This document shows positions 7,680 through 16,166 of a DNA stretch of 64,000 nt, piece after piece. Both the position numbers and the translations under genes were made by a program. The notes under the pieces were generated by a model, which was not told the DNA's origin, ran no database searches, and worked only from the letters and a program-made list of their open reading frames with translations. The stretch is from contig NZ_LT670818.1 of the NCBI RefSeq assembly GCF_900129505.1, positions 8,403,001-8,467,000 of the forward strand. The letters run 5' to 3'. Each line of letters starts with the position of its first letter. Within the stretch, counting starts at the first letter, position 1. This stretch comes from Bradyrhizobium erythrophlei. Its GTDB lineage: Bacteria; Pseudomonadota; Alphaproteobacteria; Rhizobiales; Xanthobacteraceae.

Positions 7680-10238
7680 TCACGAAGGTGCCATCGTCTC
7701 CTTCACCGCAGCCACGAGCTGGCTCAGCGTAAACGGCTTCGGCAGGAACGCAAATTGCTGGTTCTCCGGCAGGCTCTTCTCGAAGGCGTCTTCCGCGTAG
7801 CCCGACACGAAGATGATCTTGAGATCCGGATTGCGGCCGCGCATCGCCTTGAGCAAGGTCGGGCCGTCCATCTCCGGCATCACCACGTCGGAAACGACGA
7901 GATCGACCGCACCGTCCTTTTCTTCCAGCGCCTCCAGCGCCTCGATACCGTTCGAGGCCTCGATCACGCTGTAGCCGCGCGAGCGCAGGCCGCGCGCGTT
8001 CAGCGAGCGCAGGCCCTCCTCGTCCTCGACCAGCAGGATGGTGCCCTGCCCGGTCAGATCGGTGCGCGGCTTCGTCTCCGCCGACGTTTCCTTGGGCGCG
8101 CCACTCGTCGCGTGCACTTCGGGCGCAATCTCCGGCTCGGCAAGATGCCGCGGCAGGAAGATATGGAACGAGGTGCCCTTGCCGGCTTCGGAATCCACAT
8201 AGACGAAGCCGCCGGTCTGCTTGACGATGCCGTACACCGTCGACAGGCCGAGCCCGGTGCCCTTGCCGACTTCCTTGGTCGAGAAAAACGGCTCGAAAAT
8301 CTTGTCGACGATATCGGCGGGAATGCCGGTGCCGGTATCCGATATGTCGATCCGCACATAATCCGCCGGCGGCATGCCCTTATAGGCGAGTTGCGCGGAC
8401 TCTTCGGCCGCGAGGTTGGCGGTCCGCACCGTCAGCTTGCCGCCTTCGGGCATGGCGTCGCGGGCGTTGACCGCGAGATTGACGATCACCTGCTCGAATT
8501 GCGACAGATCCACCTTGATCGGCCACAGGTCGCGGCCGTGCACCACCTCTAGCTTGACCTTTTCGCCGATCAGCCGCTTCAGCAGGTTTTCGATATCCGA
8601 CAGCGACTCGCCGAGATCGAGCACCTGCGGCCGCAATGTCTGCTTGCGCGAGAAAGCCAGCAGATGCCGCACCAGTGCCGCGGCGCGGTTAGCATTCTGC
8701 TTGATCTGCATGATGTCCTGGAACGACGGATCGGTCGGCTTGTGCGCGTTCAGCAGGAAGTCGGTCGCCATCATGATGGCCGAGAGCACGTTGTTGAAAT
8801 CGTGCGCGATGCCGCCGGCGAGCTGGCCGACCATTTCCATCTTCTGCGACTGGTTGATCTGGTTCTCCAGCGCGCGCCGCTCGGTGGTCTCGAGCAGGTA
8901 GACGATCGCGGCCTCGGTGTCGCGCTCGTCTTCCTCGACCGAGGTAACGAAGAACTGGCCCCAGCGCTCCTTGGCCCCTTCGAGCATCACCTCGACGGGT
9001 GCAATATCGCCCTGCCCTTCGGCGGCCTGATTGATCGCCGCGATCACCAGATGGCGGTCGCGCTCGCTCACCGCGCGGAAGATCGACTTGCCGGCCGCGC
9101 TCTCCGGGTTCAGGCTTTGCGCCAGCTTGGCATAGCGGGCATTGGCGCGCACCACGGCGCCGCTGCGGTCGACAGTCGCGATCGCCATCGGGGTGTGGTC
9201 GAAGAATCGCATGAAGCGGACTTCGGCGGCGCGCTGCGGATCGGCGCGCTCGTCGCGCGCGCGGCTGATCACGAGCGTGCGCGAGGCGCCGGGCACGCCG
9301 TCAGCGCCGAAGGCCAGCTTGTGGTAGAGCCGCACCGGCATGGTCTTGCCGCCGCGCATCCGCAGATCGATGTCGAAAACTTCGGTTTTGACTTCGCCGG
9401 GCATCGGCGGAATCGAGGTCAACAGCGCCGCCCCGTCGCCGGACACGATGTCGCTCAGCTTCAGACCGCCCGAGCCGATCTCGGCGAGGTCGTGATCCAG
9501 CCAGTTCGCCAGCGTGGCGTTGACATAGACGATGTCGCCGACGGGACTAACCGAGAAGAAGCCGCACGGCGCATGATCGAGATATTCGATCGCGTGCTGC
9601 AGCTCCTGGAATACGTCCTCCTGCCGCTCGCGGTCGCGGGTGATGTCGGCGATCGACCAGACCGCGTATTTCGCCTCGCGCGTGTTTCCGCCGAGCGGCC
9701 GGACCCGCATCCGCAGCCAGCGGCCGTTGGCGCCGTCGGTGCCCGCGATGCGGACCTCTTCCTGCTGTCGCTTGCCTTCGCGCGCCGCCTTGAGTAGGCG
9801 AAACACCGCCTCCGACACGTCGGGATTGCCGATGAATACCCGTTCCACCGGGCGCACGTCGAGCGGGGTTGCGGCGCCCGTCAGCGCGAGATAGGCGGCG
9901 TTGGAATAGACGATGTGGCCGCGCGGATCAGTGACGGCGAGGCCGTCATAGGCCTGGTCGGCGATACTGCCCTTGACCGGATCGTCGGCGGCGCGATCGG
10001 AGAACCGGATGATGCCGGCGGCGAACGCGAACAAATTGAACAGCCCGACCATGGCGAGCAGCGCCAGAAGGCCCAGGATGTAGGGCTGCGCCTGCGTCCG
10101 GCCGAGCGTCATCAGCGCTATCGCCACCGCGACGATACCGCCGGCCACCAGCAGCACCAGCACGATCGAGCCGCGCCGCCCGGGCTCGTGGACGGCCATC
10201 GGCTCGCGTGGCGAATCAGTGTCAAAATCGGCGGTCAT
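7680..10238 (-). CDS. cckA: Hybrid sensor histidine kinase CckA
   Basis: 852 aa. Two membrane helices (about 24-46 and 52-77) are followed by three PAS-like regions (about 95-200, 215-330 and 340-455), a HisKA domain with phospho-acceptor His479 (GGIAHDFNNVLSAI), an HATPase domain (NLAVNARDAMPEGG; DTGTGIP; GTGLGLSTVYGIV) and a C-terminal receiver with Asp784 (VVSDVVMPEMDGP) and KPF. This is the CckA architecture. In Alphaproteobacteria CckA phosphorylates ChpT, which feeds CtrA and so controls cell cycle and class II flagellar genes. It lies 162 nt downstream of flhB on the same strand, and CtrA-type boxes occur before flgB and a flagellin in this window. Confidence 0.93.
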   Translation of the reverse strand: MTADFDTDSPREPMAVHEPGRRGSIVLVLLVAGGIVAVAIALMTLGRTQAQPYILGLLALLAMVGLFNLFAFAAGIIRFSDRAADDPVKGSIADQAYDGLAVTDPRGHIVYSNAAYLALTGAATPLDVRPVERVFIGNPDVSEAVFRLLKAAREGKRQQEEVRIAGTDGANGRWLRMRVRPLGGNTREAKYAVWSIADITRDRERQEDVFQELQHAIEYLDHAPCGFFSVSPVGDIVYVNATLANWLDHDLAEIGSGGLKLSDIVSGDGAALLTSIPPMPGEVKTEVFDIDLRMRGGKTMPVRLYHKLAFGADGVPGASRTLVISRARDERADPQRAAEVRFMRFFDHTPMAIATVDRSGAVVRANARYAKLAQSLNPESAAGKSIFRAVSERDRHLVIAAINQAAEGQGDIAPVEVMLEGAKERWGQFFVTSVEEDERDTEAAIVYLLETTERRALENQINQSQKMEMVGQLAGGIAHDFNNVLSAIMMATDFLLNAHKPTDPSFQDIMQIKQNANRAAALVRHLLAFSRKQTLRPQVLDLGESLSDIENLLKRLIGEKVKLEVVHGRDLWPIKVDLSQFEQVIVNLAVNARDAMPEGGKLTVRTANLAAEESAQLAYKGMPPADYVRIDISDTGTGIPADIVDKIFEPFFSTKEVGKGTGLGLSTVYGIVKQTGGFVYVDSEAGKGTSFHIFLPRHLAEPEIAPEVHATSGAPKETSAETKPRTDLTGQGTILLVEDEEGLRSLNARGLRSRGYSVIEASNGIEALEALEEKDGAVDLVVSDVVMPEMDGPTLLKAMRGRNPDLKIIFVSGYAEDAFEKSLPENQQFAFLPKPFTLSQLVAAVKETMAPS

Positions 10239-10400
10239 AGCGGGCGATGCAGCCTGTCGACATGGATGTGGCGCACCTTCAACGTACGCTTAACTCCCTG
10301 AGTGCCTGAATCGGACCCGCCAACGCAAGTCCGCAGGCCCGCAATTTCGTTCAAAGCGGGGCATTTCCGGCCCCTTCCACAATTCTCCGCCCGGCCAGGT

Positions 10401-11480
10401 TCACGCCCGCCGGTTGAAAACCCCGCGCTTGAGCCCCATCACATAGCCGATGATCTCGGCCACCGCGTGATAATGTTCCACCGGGATTTCGTCGTCGATC
10501 TCCACCGTCGCATACAACGCCCGCGCCAGCGGCACGTTCTCGACGATCGGGATATCGTGTTTGCCTGCGACTTCCCTGATCTTGAGCGCGATGGTGTCGA
10601 TGCCCTTGGCGACGCAGACTGGCGCCGACATGCCGCGTTCGTAACTGAGCGCCACCGCGTAGTGGGTCGGGTTGGTGATGATCACGGAGGCCTTGGGAAC
10701 CGCGGCCATCATGCGCTTCTTCATGCGCTGCTGGCGCAGCTGCCTGATGCGGCCCTTGACGTGGGGATCGCCTTCGGACTGCTTGAACTCCTGCTTCATC
10801 TCCTGCAGCGACATCTTCTGCCGCTCGAACCACTGCCGGTACTGGAACAGATAATCCGCGATCGCGACCGCCGCGAGCATCGCCACCACCGCACCCATCA
10901 GATGCACGGTCAGGCTGGTGGTCGCACTGAGAATCATGCCCGGGTCGAAGTGCATGAACGACTCCAGACGATGACGCTCCGGCCACAGGATCGCCGTCAT
11001 GACCGCGCCGAGCGCGATCAGCTTGAAGAGCCCCTTGGCGAAATTCGCCGCCGCCTGCTTGCCGAAAATCCGCTTCAGACCCGACGCAGGCGAGACCTTG
11101 CTGAATTTGGGCTTCAGGGACTCGGCCGACCACACCAGCCGATGCTGCACCATATTGCCGGCGATCGCCGCCAGCGCCAGCAGCAGGAACGGCACACCGA
11201 GTGCCGCCATCAGCACATAGCCGAGCGACTGCGTCAGCACCAGAAGGCTCGCACCGTCGGTATGGATCATCCAGGATTTGGCGATCAGGTTGCGCAGCGG
11301 CATCAGGATGCCGCCGCCGATCGATCCGGAAAACGTCTGCAGCACCAGCGTACCGCCGGCGATCACGAACCAGGTGTTGATTTCCTGGCTTTTGGCGACG
11401 TCGCCGCGTTCGTGGGCGTCGTCCAGCCGTTTTTGCGTAGGGTCTTCTGTTTTATCGGAACTGTCGTTCTCGTCGGCCAT
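10401..11480 (-). CDS. flhB: Flagellar export switch protein FlhB
   Basis: 359 aa with the hydrophilic N-terminus (DKTEDPTQKRLDDAHERGDV), four membrane segments and a C-terminal cytoplasmic domain carrying the autocleavage site N270-P-T-H (VIITNPTHYAVAL). FlhB switches the flagellar type III exporter from rod/hook to filament substrates after cleavage between Asn and Pro. It is last in the minus-strand run flgB-flgC-fliE-fliQ-fliR-flhB, 12 nt after fliR. The long plus-strand frame opposite (10302-12122) is a codon-bias shadow. Confidence 0.97.
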   Translation of the reverse strand: MADENDSSDKTEDPTQKRLDDAHERGDVAKSQEINTWFVIAGGTLVLQTFSGSIGGGILMPLRNLIAKSWMIHTDGASLLVLTQSLGYVLMAALGVPFLLLALAAIAGNMVQHRLVWSAESLKPKFSKVSPASGLKRIFGKQAAANFAKGLFKLIALGAVMTAILWPERHRLESFMHFDPGMILSATTSLTVHLMGAVVAMLAAVAIADYLFQYRQWFERQKMSLQEMKQEFKQSEGDPHVKGRIRQLRQQRMKKRMMAAVPKASVIITNPTHYAVALSYERGMSAPVCVAKGIDTIALKIREVAGKHDIPIVENVPLARALYATVEIDDEIPVEHYHAVAEIIGYVMGLKRGVFNRRA

Positions 11481-11492
11481 TTCTTGCCACTT

Positions 11493-12263
11493 TCACTTGA
11501 GCGGGATCAGCTCATGCATGACGCCGATGAAGTAATCGAGGAAGGTTCCCATCAGCGCCGTGAGAACGAGCGCGAAGATCAGGAAACCGAACAGGATCGC
11601 GAGCGGCACGCCGACGAAATAGACCTGCATCTGCGGCATCAGCCGCGCCAGGACGCCAAGCCCGATATTGAACACGAGGCCGAACACCAGAAATGGCGCC
11701 GAAAGCTGCATGCCGATCTTGAAGGCGGCGGCGAAGGCGCGGGTGGCCAGCGCCGCGACGTCGCCGCTCGGCATGACCTCGCCGGGCGAAAAGATCGTAT
11801 AGCTGTCGTTGAGGGCCGCAATCACGAGGTGATGGCTGTCGGTCGCAAACAGCAGCGTAATGCCGAGCAGCGTGAGGAAGTTGCCGATCAAGAGGCCCTG
11901 CTGGCCCTGGGTCGGATCGACCGCGGTGACGAAGCCGAGGCCCATCTGCTGGGCGATCACGCTTCCTGCGACCTGCAGCGCCGAGAGCGTCACCCGGGCG
12001 GTAGCCCCCAGAACGATGCCGATGATGATCTCGTACACCATCAATACCAGCAGCGACGAGATCGACTGCATGTCGATATGATAGGCCGCGCGGTGCAGCG
12101 GCAGGATGATCAGCGTCAATAACAGTGCGATCGCGAGCTTGATGCGAACCGGAATGTTGGTTTCGCCGAGCCCCGGCAACAGCATCACCATGGCACCGAT
12201 GCGGGCGAACACCAGCATGAAGGCGGCGGCAAGCGCGGGCAACAATGAGACATCGATGCGCAT
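11493..12263 (-). CDS. fliR: Flagellar export gate protein FliR
   Basis: 256 aa, hydrophobic throughout, with the conserved stretches FARIGAMVMLLPGLGETNIP, QMGLGFVTAVDPTQGQQ and FNIGLGVLARLMPQMQVYFV typical of FliR/SctT. FliR forms the export gate with FliP and FliQ in the inner membrane at the basal body. It lies 17 nt after fliQ and 12 nt before flhB, the same order as in other bacteria. The start ATG at 12263 gives the usual short N-terminus. Confidence 0.97.
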   Translation of the reverse strand: MRIDVSLLPALAAAFMLVFARIGAMVMLLPGLGETNIPVRIKLAIALLLTLIILPLHRAAYHIDMQSISSLLVLMVYEIIIGIVLGATARVTLSALQVAGSVIAQQMGLGFVTAVDPTQGQQGLLIGNFLTLLGITLLFATDSHHLVIAALNDSYTIFSPGEVMPSGDVAALATRAFAAAFKIGMQLSAPFLVFGLVFNIGLGVLARLMPQMQVYFVGVPLAILFGFLIFALVLTALMGTFLDYFIGVMHELIPLK

Positions 12264-12280
12264 TGGTCACGCATACTGCA

Positions 12281-12544
12281 TCAACCGCCTATGATTCGCG
12301 ATGATATACGCATCATGTGGCTGTGCAGCGCATCCGCCATGAACGGCAAGGCGAGCAATAACGTCACGAAGATCGCGAGAATCTTCGGCACGAACACCAG
12401 CGTCTGTTCCTGGATCTGGGTCAGCGCCTGGAACAGCGACACCACCACGCCGACCACGAGGCCGACCACCATCAAGGGCGACGACACCACCACGATGGTC
12501 CAGATCGCGTCGCGCGCCACGTCAAGGGTTTCAGCACCGGTCAT
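12281..12544 (-). CDS. fliQ: Flagellar export gate protein FliQ
   Basis: 87 aa from the ATG at 12544 (MTGAETLDVARDAIWTIVVV), with two transmembrane helices and the signature FQALTQIQEQTLVFVPKILA of FliQ/SctS. The open frame extends further upstream, but that part crosses a palindromic repeat and has no family similarity, so the shorter start is right. It is part of the FliPQR gate, and is separated from fliE by a 119-nt gap filled by a repeat. Confidence 0.95.
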   Translation of the reverse strand: MTGAETLDVARDAIWTIVVVSSPLMVVGLVVGVVVSLFQALTQIQEQTLVFVPKILAIFVTLLLALPFMADALHSHMMRISSRIIGG

Positions 12545-12564
12545 TTCGAATTCCCTTTTTCTCG

Positions 12565-12659
12565 TCTCACGGTGAGGAGCGCGCTCTTCGCGCGCGTCTC
12601 GAACCATGAAGCCCGTGTGGTTTTCCATCCTTCGAGACGCCGGCTCCTCAGGATGAGGA
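12565..12659. repeat. Palindromic repeat inside the flagellar operon
   Basis: Paired arms: GCGTCTCGAACCATG pairs with CATCCTTCGAGACGC (two mismatches), and GGTGAGGAGC pairs with GCTCCTCAGGATGAGG. This is a dumbbell-type repeat that I recognise from many Bradyrhizobium intergenic regions. It fills the only large gap within the flgB-flhB operon, between fliE and fliQ. Confidence 0.75.
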
Positions 12660-12663
12660 CCGA

Positions 12664-12972
12664 TCAGATCGGCATCTTCATGATGTCTTCGTAGGACGCG
12701 ATCACACGGTCGCGCACCGACACCAGGGTCGAGACCGCGACGTCGGTTTCCGCCACCGCCGTCACCACGTCCATCACGTTGGCCTTGCCCTGCGCCATCG
12801 ACACCGTTTGGGCGTCGGATTTCTTGCCGGCGTCGAGCACGCTGCCGATCGCGTCCTTGAGCAGCGCGCCGAACGAGGGGCCGCCGCTCTCGGAGCCCTT
12901 GCCGGCGCCGCCGGTATCGAGAATGCGGGCGAGATTGGCGTAGGCATTGGCAGCGACTGTGGGTGAAGCCAT
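12664..12972 (-). CDS. fliE: Flagellar hook-basal body protein FliE
   Basis: 102 aa, the usual FliE size. The C-terminal part with NVMDVVTAVAETDVAVSTLV followed by VRDRVIASYEDIMKMPI is the conserved FliE helix-loop-helix with the typical YxxIMxMPI end. FliE joins the MS ring and export gate to the proximal rod. It lies 17 nt after flgC. Confidence 0.96.
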   Translation of the reverse strand: MASPTVAANAYANLARILDTGGAGKGSESGGPSFGALLKDAIGSVLDAGKKSDAQTVSMAQGKANVMDVVTAVAETDVAVSTLVSVRDRVIASYEDIMKMPI

Positions 12973-12989
12973 GGTTCAAGCTTTCCTGT

Positions 12990-13415
12990 TCAGGCCTTGA
13001 GGATGTCGAGCGTGCGCTGAATCATCCGGCGCGTGGCGCTGATGATGTTGAGGTTCGCTTCATAGGATCGTTGCGCGTCGCGCATATCGGTCATTTCGAT
13101 CAGCGGATTGACGTTGGGGAATTTGACGTTGCCGGCGGCGTCCGCGGCCGGATTGCCGGGGTCGTGCTTGACGCGAAACGCCGACGGATCGGGCCTGATC
13201 TTGCCGAGCGTCACGGTATTGGCATCCAGCGTGCGGTCGAGCGCAGAGGAAAATGTCGGGACCTTGCGGCGATAGGGGTCGCCGCCGGCGCTCTGCGCCG
13301 TGGAATCCGCGTTGGCGATGTTTTCCGAAATCACCCGCATCCGCCCGGCCTGCGCGCGCAGGCCCGAGGTCGCGATGCCCATCGAGCGGGCGAAATCGTT
13401 CATATCGTTGGCCAT
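12990..13415 (-). CDS. flgC: Proximal rod protein FlgC
   Basis: 141 aa. It has the N-terminal rod signature (MGIATSGLRAQAGRMRVISE, NIANADST), the FlgC-specific GGDPYRRKVPTF motif, and a C-terminal coiled segment (MRDAQRSYEANLNIISATRR). FlgC is exported and polymerises into the rod after FliE and FlgB. It follows flgB by 28 nt. Confidence 0.96.
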   Translation of the reverse strand: MANDMNDFARSMGIATSGLRAQAGRMRVISENIANADSTAQSAGGDPYRRKVPTFSSALDRTLDANTVTLGKIRPDPSAFRVKHDPGNPAADAAGNVKFPNVNPLIEMTDMRDAQRSYEANLNIISATRRMIQRTLDILKA

Positions 13416-13443
13416 GATCTGTTACCTCGGCTCTTGTCAGCGC

Positions 13444-13848
13444 CTAGCCCTTGCCAATCGCGGTCTTCAGGAGATGCAGGCTCTTGCCATAGAGCGAGGT
13501 CACCGCCGCGTAGTCCATCTGGTTGGCGGAAACCTTGAGCATTTCGTCTTCCAGATTGACCGCATTGCCGGCGGGCCTGGTCTGGAAACCCGCCCGCTTG
13601 TTCTGATCGAAGGTCGGGTCGTTGCCCGACTGGGCGATATGCGAGGTCGTGGTGCGCATCATCGCCAGCGTCCCCATCGATCCCGCAGGCGCGCCGCTCT
13701 TGTCGAATTTCGGCTCGACCAGATCGCGCGGCTTGAAATTCGGCGTGTCGGAGTTGGAAACGTTCTCGGACAGCACCCGCTGGCGCTCCTGGTGCCACTG
13801 CATCTTGGTACGCAACGCCGAGAGGACCGGAAGATCGTTGATGGACAT
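13444..13848 (-). CDS. flgB: Proximal rod protein FlgB
   Basis: 134 aa. The rod signature is RQRVLSENVSNSDTPNFKPRD near the N-terminus; the C-terminus (SANQMDYAAVTSLYGKSLHL) is helical as in other FlgB proteins. It is the first gene of the minus-strand export/rod operon, so the region upstream (13849-14230) should hold the promoter. A perfect CtrA-type box sits there, 69-83 nt before the start. Confidence 0.95.
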   Translation of the reverse strand: MSINDLPVLSALRTKMQWHQERQRVLSENVSNSDTPNFKPRDLVEPKFDKSGAPAGSMGTLAMMRTTTSHIAQSGNDPTFDQNKRAGFQTRPAGNAVNLEDEMLKVSANQMDYAAVTSLYGKSLHLLKTAIGKG

Positions 13849-13916
13849 CGGCTACCGCTCCACTTTCCCTGCCGGGCACCATGGCCTCGGGTAGGCAGAA
13901 TTTGCCGCGTGTATAG

Positions 13917-13931
13917 TTAACAGCCGGTTAA
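13917..13931 (-). promoter_or_regulatory. CtrA-type box upstream of flgB
   Basis: TTAA-N7-TTAA with N7 = CAGCCGG on the plus strand. Read toward flgB it is TTAA-CCGGCTG-TTAAC, matching the full alphaproteobacterial CtrA consensus including the trailing C. It lies about 70 nt upstream of the flgB ATG, in the 382-nt gap before fliO. Confidence 0.72.
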
Positions 13932-14230
13932 TTTGCGGGAGCCGGTGGACGGCCCGGGCTCGAGCCGCCGATTCGCGCAACGGGCATCAATTATGCGCAT
14001 TTTCGCCACGAAAGCTGCGTTAACCAACCAAATCGATCCAATCCGAAACCCAAGAAGTCATTTTGGCCCAGCCGATTCATGGGTTATTAAGATGTGGGAC
14101 GCGGCAGCTTTTGCCGCAGGATGTTAAGAATTAGGGCCGGGTTCAGGCTTTTTTTCGCCGTCTGTTGCATCGATTCGGATCTGCGTGCGACGGACGGGAG
14201 ACAAGAAATCGCTATTTGCCGGGGACACAC

Positions 14231-15292
14231 ATGCAGGCACTGACATTCTTCTTCGCGTTCGTGGCCGTGCTGGCACTGATCGGGGTCGCCGCCTGGCTGG
14301 TTCGCCGATTCGCCGGCAGCCGCCTCGGCACCAATACCAATCGCGGGCGGATGCCGCGGCTGGCCGTGATCGACGCCGCCGCCGTGGACGGCCGCCGGCG
14401 CCTGGTGCTGGTGCGCCGCGACAATGTCGAACATCTGCTGATGATCGGCGGCCCGACCGATATCGTCGTGGAACCCAATATCGTGCGCGCGATGCCTGGA
14501 CGCGAGCAGTTGCCGCAACGGGCCGGCGTCGCCGCCGAGCCGCCGTCCCGGGTTGCGCCGCTGCCCGACGCCGCCTGGGCCGACAGCATTGGGCCGGGCT
14601 TCGAACAGGCCGAGCCGCAAATGCCCGAACCGCCGCCGCGGCCGGTCCGCCCCTCGTTCGCCGACGAAATCCGCCGTCCGGCGCTGGCCGAACGGCGCGG
14701 CGAGCCCACGCGTGGAGAACCCATGCGCGGCGAGCCTTCGCGCAGCGAGCCTTTGCGCAACGAATCTGGGCGTAACGAGCCGATGCGCGGCGATCCCCTG
14801 GCCGGTTTCGCCCCGGAGCCGCTCGGTAATCCGCTTGGCGGCCGTCCCGAATCTCGCCCCGAGCCACGCGTCGAACCGATGCCGATGCCCTCGCGCGCGA
14901 CACCGCGCAGCGAATCGATGATGCCCCGCCCGCCGCGCCCGAGCGAGATGCCGAAGGCACCGCCTCCGCTTCGCGCCGCTGAACGGCCGGCCGCGCCACC
15001 TCCCCCACCTCCCCCTCCTGTCCCGCCGGCCCCTGCAATGTCCGCGGCCGACCAAAATCTTGCCGAGATGGCGCAACGGCTGGAGGCCGCACTTCGCCGG
15101 CCCGCCGGCGAAGCCGCTGAGCCGAGGGTCGGCGCGCCGCCGGTTGCGCCCGAACCGCCGCCCGCCCGCGCCGCCACCCGCAGCGAGCCCCCGGCGGCCC
15201 CGCCGGTTGCCTCGCCCTCGCCGAAGAGCGGCTTTGAAAATCTCGAAGACGAGATGGCGTCCTTGCTGGGCCGTCCAAAGTCCCCTTCGTGA
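14231..15292 (+). CDS. fliO: FliO-family flagellar biosynthesis protein with long Pro-rich tail
   Basis: 353 aa from the ATG at 14231. A single N-terminal membrane helix (MQALTFFFAFVAVLALIGVA) is followed by a FliO beta domain (LAVIDAAAVDGRRRLVLVRR, NVEHLLMIGGPTDIVVEPNI). The remaining 240 residues or so are low-complexity Pro/Arg/Glu, including seven pentapeptide units of R-G-E-P-x type (14696-14800) and a proline run. Classical FliO is about 100-150 aa; it stabilises FliP during gate assembly. The stop overlaps the fliP GTG, supporting coupled translation. The tail is probably disordered; its job is unknown. Confidence 0.88.
   Translation: MQALTFFFAFVAVLALIGVAAWLVRRFAGSRLGTNTNRGRMPRLAVIDAAAVDGRRRLVLVRRDNVEHLLMIGGPTDIVVEPNIVRAMPGREQLPQRAGVAAEPPSRVAPLPDAAWADSIGPGFEQAEPQMPEPPPRPVRPSFADEIRRPALAERRGEPTRGEPMRGEPSRSEPLRNESGRNEPMRGDPLAGFAPEPLGNPLGGRPESRPEPRVEPMPMPSRATPRSESMMPRPPRPSEMPKAPPPLRAAERPAAPPPPPPPPVPPAPAMSAADQNLAEMAQRLEAALRRPAGEAAEPRVGAPPVAPEPPPARAATRSEPPAAPPVASPSPKSGFENLEDEMASLLGRPKSPS
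14696..14800 (+). repeat. Seven 15-nt coding repeats (R-G-E-P-x) in fliO
   Basis: Seven consecutive in-frame 15-nt units encode RGEPT RGEPM RGEPS RSEPL and then RNESG, RNEPM, RGDPL. The units are diverged at DNA level, so this is an older expansion rather than a fresh microsatellite. Confidence 0.8.
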
Positions 15293-16041
15293 GATCGGCG
15301 ACCTTCCCGCGTAGAGTTTTATTTTTCCTAGTCCTGATCACCGCCGGTTCGCTGGCGGCGCCTGCGTTCGCGCAGGACATCAGCATCAATCTCGGCCAGG
15401 GCAATGGCGGCGTCACCGAGCGGGCGATCCAGCTGATCGCGCTATTGACGGTGCTCTCGATCGCGCCGTCGATCCTGATCATGATGACGTCGTTCACCCG
15501 CATCGTGGTCGTGCTGTCGCTGTTGCGCACCGCCTTGGGCACCGCGACCGCGCCGCCAAACTCCGTCATCATCGCGCTGGCGATGTTCCTGACCGCGTTC
15601 GTGATGGGGCCGGTGCTGCAGAAATCCTATGACGACGGCATCAAGCCGCTGGTCGCCAACCAGATCAGCGTCGAGGAAGCGTTGCAGCGGGCCGCGGTGC
15701 CGTTGCGCGGCTTCATGCAGAAGAACGTGCGCGAGAAAGACCTGAAACTGTTCATGGACCTGTCGGGCGAACCGCCGCCGGCCACGCCCGAGGACATGTC
15801 GCTGCGGATCCTGGTGCCGGCCTTCATGATCTCCGAGCTGAAACGCGCCTTCGAGATCGGCTTCCTGCTGTTCCTCCCCTTTCTGATCATCGACCTCGTG
15901 GTCGCTTCGGTCCTGATGTCGATGGGCATGATGATGCTGCCACCGGTCGTGGTGTCGTTGCCGTTCAAGTTGATCTTCTTCGTGCTGGTCGACGGCTGGT
16001 CGCTGGTGGCGGGCAGCCTGGTGCAAAGCTACGGCGGCTAG
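15289..16041 (+). CDS. fliP: Flagellar export gate protein FliP
   Basis: 250 aa from a GTG at 15289 that overlaps the fliO stop. A cleavable signal (VLFFLVLITAGSLAAPAFAQ) is typical of FliP. Core motifs follow: RAIQLIALLTVLSIAPSILI, MMTSFTRIVVVLSLLRTALG, the periplasmic segment FMQKNVREKDLKLFM, and FEIGFLLFLPFLIIDLVVAS then MGMMMLPPVVVSLPFKL. FliP pentamer forms the pore of the FliPQR gate. Nothing flagellar follows on this strand, so fliO-fliP looks like a two-gene unit. Confidence 0.97.
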   Translation: MRSATFPRRVLFFLVLITAGSLAAPAFAQDISINLGQGNGGVTERAIQLIALLTVLSIAPSILIMMTSFTRIVVVLSLLRTALGTATAPPNSVIIALAMFLTAFVMGPVLQKSYDDGIKPLVANQISVEEALQRAAVPLRGFMQKNVREKDLKLFMDLSGEPPPATPEDMSLRILVPAFMISELKRAFEIGFLLFLPFLIIDLVVASVLMSMGMMMLPPVVVSLPFKLIFFVLVDGWSLVAGSLVQSYGG

Positions 16042-16166
16042 CTCGCCGATCCAGCGCCGGCTGCGTCGATTTCTATCCACCATTGACTTCCCTCAAGGCC
16101 ACGCAAACCGAAAGGCATTACCGTACTTAGCGCGCCTTGCCTTGCTCGCAACGATAGAGACGGCCG

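Noticed and set aside
10302..12122. 606-codon open frame on the plus strand opposite flhB and fliR
   Set aside because: Its translation is Arg/His/Gln/Asp-rich with no domain, and both genes on the other strand are unmistakable; it is a GC-bias shadow.
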